Origin: Gammaproteobacteria bacterium
Lineage (GTDB): Bacteria; Pseudomonadota; Gammaproteobacteria; Eutrophobiales; Eutrophobiaceae
Direction: 5' to 3'
NCBI GenBank assembly: GCA_012270695.1
Contig: JAAXHV010000313.1
Location: forward strand, 1 to 7,647
Length of the DNA stretch: 7,647 nucleotides
In this document: positions 5,394 to 7,647 of the stretch, one piece after another
How the letters are laid out: each line of letters begins with the position of its first letter
Position numbering within the stretch: the first letter of the stretch is position 1
Program-made: the position numbers and the translations under genes
The notes under the pieces: generated by a model
What the model was told of the DNA's origin: nothing
The model's input: only the letters and a program-made list of their open reading frames with translations
Databases searched by the model: none

Positions 5394-5399
5394 AAGGAG
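5394..5399 (+). promoter_or_regulatory. ribosome binding site of comEC
   Basis: AAGGAG lies 6 bases before the ATG at 5406, the best-placed Shine-Dalgarno sequence in the window. It fixes the start of comEC. The GTG at 5401 would have a spacing of only 1 base and is rejected. Confidence 0.85.
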
Positions 5400-5405
5400 C
5401 GTGCC

Positions 5406-7647
5406 ATGTTCTTCAAGGGATTGTTATTTCTGTCAGGCGTTATCATTTGTACCCGTCTGCCTGAATTGCCGCCCATCTGGTTCGCATTCGGGTTGCCGCC
5501 GGCTGTCTGGCTGGTGTGGAGATATCGCTGGTGGAGACTCCCGGGCTGCCTCGCATGCGGTTTTCTCTGGGCACTGTTAAACGCCCACCTGGTGTTGCAA
5601 CATGAATTGCTGCCTAAAGACGAAGGCAAGTCGCTTGAGGCCGTAGGTGTGGTTGTCTCGTTACCCGAGACGCAGACCCAATCGGTCCGCTTCAATTTCC
5701 GTATTGATGAACTTCGGGATTACGGTCGGCCGGTTAAATCAAATCCCGGCAAGGTAAGGTTAAGCTGGTATGCAGGTCACCAGCCGCTGCGCCCCGGTGA
5801 GAAGTGGCGGCTCAAGGTAAGACTGAAACGGCCCCACGGATATATGAACCCCGGCGGCTTCGATTATGAATCCTGGTTGTTTCAGAACCGGTTGCGGGCA
5901 ACGGGGTACGTGGTGGATGACAAGGACAATACCCGTCTGCGTCACGCCGGCAGGTTCAACCCCGACTCTCTCCGCTTTGTCCTCAGGGAAAAAATCCGGG
6001 AGGCGCTGCCGCCCGACCCGCTGGCAGGGTTTATCCCGGCGCTGGCGATCGGCGACAGGAGCGCCCTGAGCGATGTGCAATGGGAGGCGCTGACCGCCAC
6101 CGGCACCAATCACCTCATAGCCATTTCCGGCCTGCACATCGGCCTGGTGGCGGGTCTGGCCTACCTGCTGACGTTACAGTCCTGGGGTATGCTGCGTATA
6201 TTCATTCCAGCGCCGCTCGGCAATGTTCCCACTATCAGGGTCGCCGCGACTGGCGCCATGTTTGCATCCCTGGCCTATGCACTGCTGGCCGGTTTTTCAC
6301 TGCCGACACAACGCGCACTGGTCATGCTGTGGGTATATTTCGGCATGAAATTATATGACCGCAGGATCCTGTCGAGCGACGTGTTTGGGATTGCGCTGAT
6401 CGCGGTTCTGGTCATAGACCCGTTTGCTCCCATGTCGGCCAGTTTCTGGTTGTCCTTCGGCGCCGTGGCAGTGATATTTTATGGTATCAGCTACCGGGTT
6501 CATCCGGCGCGTCGCGGTTTGTGGGAATGGGGGAGAGTCCAGTACATTGTCAGTCTGGGTTTGTTGCCAGTGCTGGCGTTGTATTACCAGGAGTTCCCCA
6601 TATTCAGCCTGTTTGCAAACCTGTTTGCGGTGCCTTGGGTCAGTTTTATCGTGATACCTCTTGTCCTCGGCGGTTGCATACTGCTGTTTATCCAGGTGGA
6701 TCTGCTGTTGCAACTTGCCCTGAAGTCCCTGCACGTGCTCTGGTGGACGCTGGAATTATTCAGCGGATGGGAATCCCAGTTGCTTCCCGTCGCCGGTCCG
6801 GGAGCGGTGACAATGACGGTTATCTGCGCCGCTATCCTGATCCTGCTCCTGCCCCGCGGGATCACGTCCAGGTGGTTGGGTTTGATCTGGCTGCTCCCCC
6901 TGTTCTTCCCCGACAAACCAGGGCCGTCGTTCGGCGAGGTCAGCATGACTGTGCTGGACGTGGGACAGGGGCTTGCCGTGGTAGTCCGCACACAAAAACA
7001 TAACCTGCTTTACGACGCCGGCCCGGCATATCCTTCCGGTTTTAATACAGGCACAGCGGTGGTGTTGCCTTTTCTGCGGAACTCAGGGATAAGCGAGCTT
7101 GACTTGCTGGTACAGAGTCACGGCGACAATGATCATATCGGCGGGTTACAGGGGATACTGGGTAAAGTCCCCATAACCAGGGTCACCAGCAGTGTACCCG
7201 AGCGGATACCGCACCAGCAGGTCGGGGATTGTCATGATGGTCAATCATGGTACTGGGATGGCGTCCATTTTCAGGTATTACACCCGGTAGCAACCATGAA
7301 AATGTCCGCTAACGATAGCTCCTGCGTCATGCGCATCCGTGCGCAAGGGTTGACTCTGCTGCTGTCGGGTGATATCGAGGGGAGGGCGGAGCGAAGCCTG
7401 GTGAAACGCTATGGCTCAGGGTTGCGCGCCGATGTGCTTGTAGTCCCTCATCATGGCAGCAAAACCTCTTCAACCCGCGATTTTATCAGGGCAGTTTCCC
7501 CGGGAATCGCGATATTTCCAGTGGGTTACAGGAACCGTTTCGGATTGCCCAACCGGGATATAATTGTCCGCTACCGGGAACACGGCGCCAGGCTGTTGAG
7601 CACTGCACATAGCGGCGCGATCCGGGTCAGCGCCAACCGGACAGGAC
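5406..7647 (+). CDS. comEC: DNA internalization-related competence protein ComEC/Rec2 (3' end cut by window)
   Basis: ComEC is the inner-membrane channel that takes up one DNA strand during natural transformation; its C-terminal metallo-beta-lactamase-like domain is thought to degrade the other strand. The frame is open for 747 codons to the window edge. Full-length proteins have about 750-800, so only a short tail is missing. In order it has: hydrophobic N-terminal segments (about 1-65), a soluble DUF4131-type domain with NPGGFDYESWLFQNRLRATGYV from 148, the competence-domain motif TGTNHLIAISGLHIGL at about 232-247, several membrane helices to about 510, then the nuclease-like domain. In that domain VLDVGQG begins at 516, SHGDNDHIGG has His572, Asp574, Asp576 and His577, SGDIE has Asp656, and PHHGS has His682 and His683. 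The late NRFG(H)P motif reads NRFGLP (Leu714). No frameshift or stop was seen. In Pseudomonas and relatives comEC also lies beside lol genes, with exbBD/lpxK nearby. Confidence 0.94.
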   Translation, partial: MFFKGLLFLSGVIICTRLPELPPIWFAFGLPPAVWLVWRYRWWRLPGCLACGFLWALLNAHLVLQHELLPKDEGKSLEAVGVVVSLPETQTQSVRFNFRIDELRDYGRPVKSNPGKVRLSWYAGHQPLRPGEKWRLKVRLKRPHGYMNPGGFDYESWLFQNRLRATGYVVDDKDNTRLRHAGRFNPDSLRFVLREKIREALPPDPLAGFIPALAIGDRSALSDVQWEALTATGTNHLIAISGLHIGLVAGLAYLLTLQSWGMLRIFIPAPLGNVPTIRVAATGAMFASLAYALLAGFSLPTQRALVMLWVYFGMKLYDRRILSSDVFGIALIAVLVIDPFAPMSASFWLSFGAVAVIFYGISYRVHPARRGLWEWGRVQYIVSLGLLPVLALYYQEFPIFSLFANLFAVPWVSFIVIPLVLGGCILLFIQVDLLLQLALKSLHVLWWTLELFSGWESQLLPVAGPGAVTMTVICAAILILLLPRGITSRWLGLIWLLPLFFPDKPGPSFGEVSMTVLDVGQGLAVVVRTQKHNLLYDAGPAYPSGFNTGTAVVLPFLRNSGISELDLLVQSHGDNDHIGGLQGILGKVPITRVTSSVPERIPHQQVGDCHDGQSWYWDGVHFQVLHPVATMKMSANDSSCVMRIRAQGLTLLLSGDIEGRAERSLVKRYGSGLRADVLVVPHHGSKTSSTRDFIRAVSPGIAIFPVGYRNRFGLPNRDIIVRYREHGARLLSTAHSGAIRVSANRTG

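Noticed and set aside
5390..7003. Several short open frames on both strands in the comEC region
   Set aside because: The plus-strand frame from 5406 is open to the window end and carries all ComEC motifs, so the other frames are shadows and not signs of frameshift or decay.

Overview
The window looks like chromosomal core DNA of a proteobacterium, most likely a gammaproteobacterium (possibly near the beta/gamma boundary). The reasons are a CpdA-type cAMP phosphodiesterase, a gammaproteobacterial-style TsaB, and a Lol lipoprotein-export operon followed by comEC. No phage, plasmid, tRNA, rRNA or CRISPR sequence was recognised. The real genes are of ordinary household type. What is unusual is the set of small palindromic repeats in the gaps between them and inside tsaB.

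Layout. Positions 1-492 are the C-terminal part of cpdA, cut by the window edge. Positions 553/559-936 are gcvH, the lipoyl carrier protein of glycine cleavage. tsaB (939-1682, minus strand) faces gcvH tail to tail with a 2-base gap and carries an in-frame insertion of about 22 residues. The 386-base spacer 1683-2068 holds two simple hairpins and an AT-rich array of about seven full or partial copies of a repeat with the core GGACACCCATRAATTA, first in one orientation and then in the other. Then come two tandem, overlapping LolC/LolE-family permease genes (2069-3313 and 3306-4559), a strong 25-base palindrome followed by TTTT (4569-4597), and lolD (4604-5287). After a 118-base gap, comEC starts at 5406 and stays open to the window end.

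How the genes work together. The two permeases and LolD should form the inner-membrane ABC transporter that extracts mature lipoproteins and hands them to LolA. Both permeases combine a LolC-like Hook loop with a LolE-like C-terminal part, the mix reported for LolF, so the pair looks like a duplicated LolF rather than a simple copy of E. coli LolC plus LolE. comEC (DNA-uptake channel) commonly follows lol genes in gammaproteobacteria. cpdA, gcvH and tsaB have no evident functional link to one another or to the Lol block.

I found no clear new multi-gene system. The best candidates for a second look are the REP-like array upstream of lolC, the separate REP-like palindrome between the second permease gene and lolD, the structured coding insertion in tsaB, the LolF-like duplication, and a possibly leaderless lolC start.
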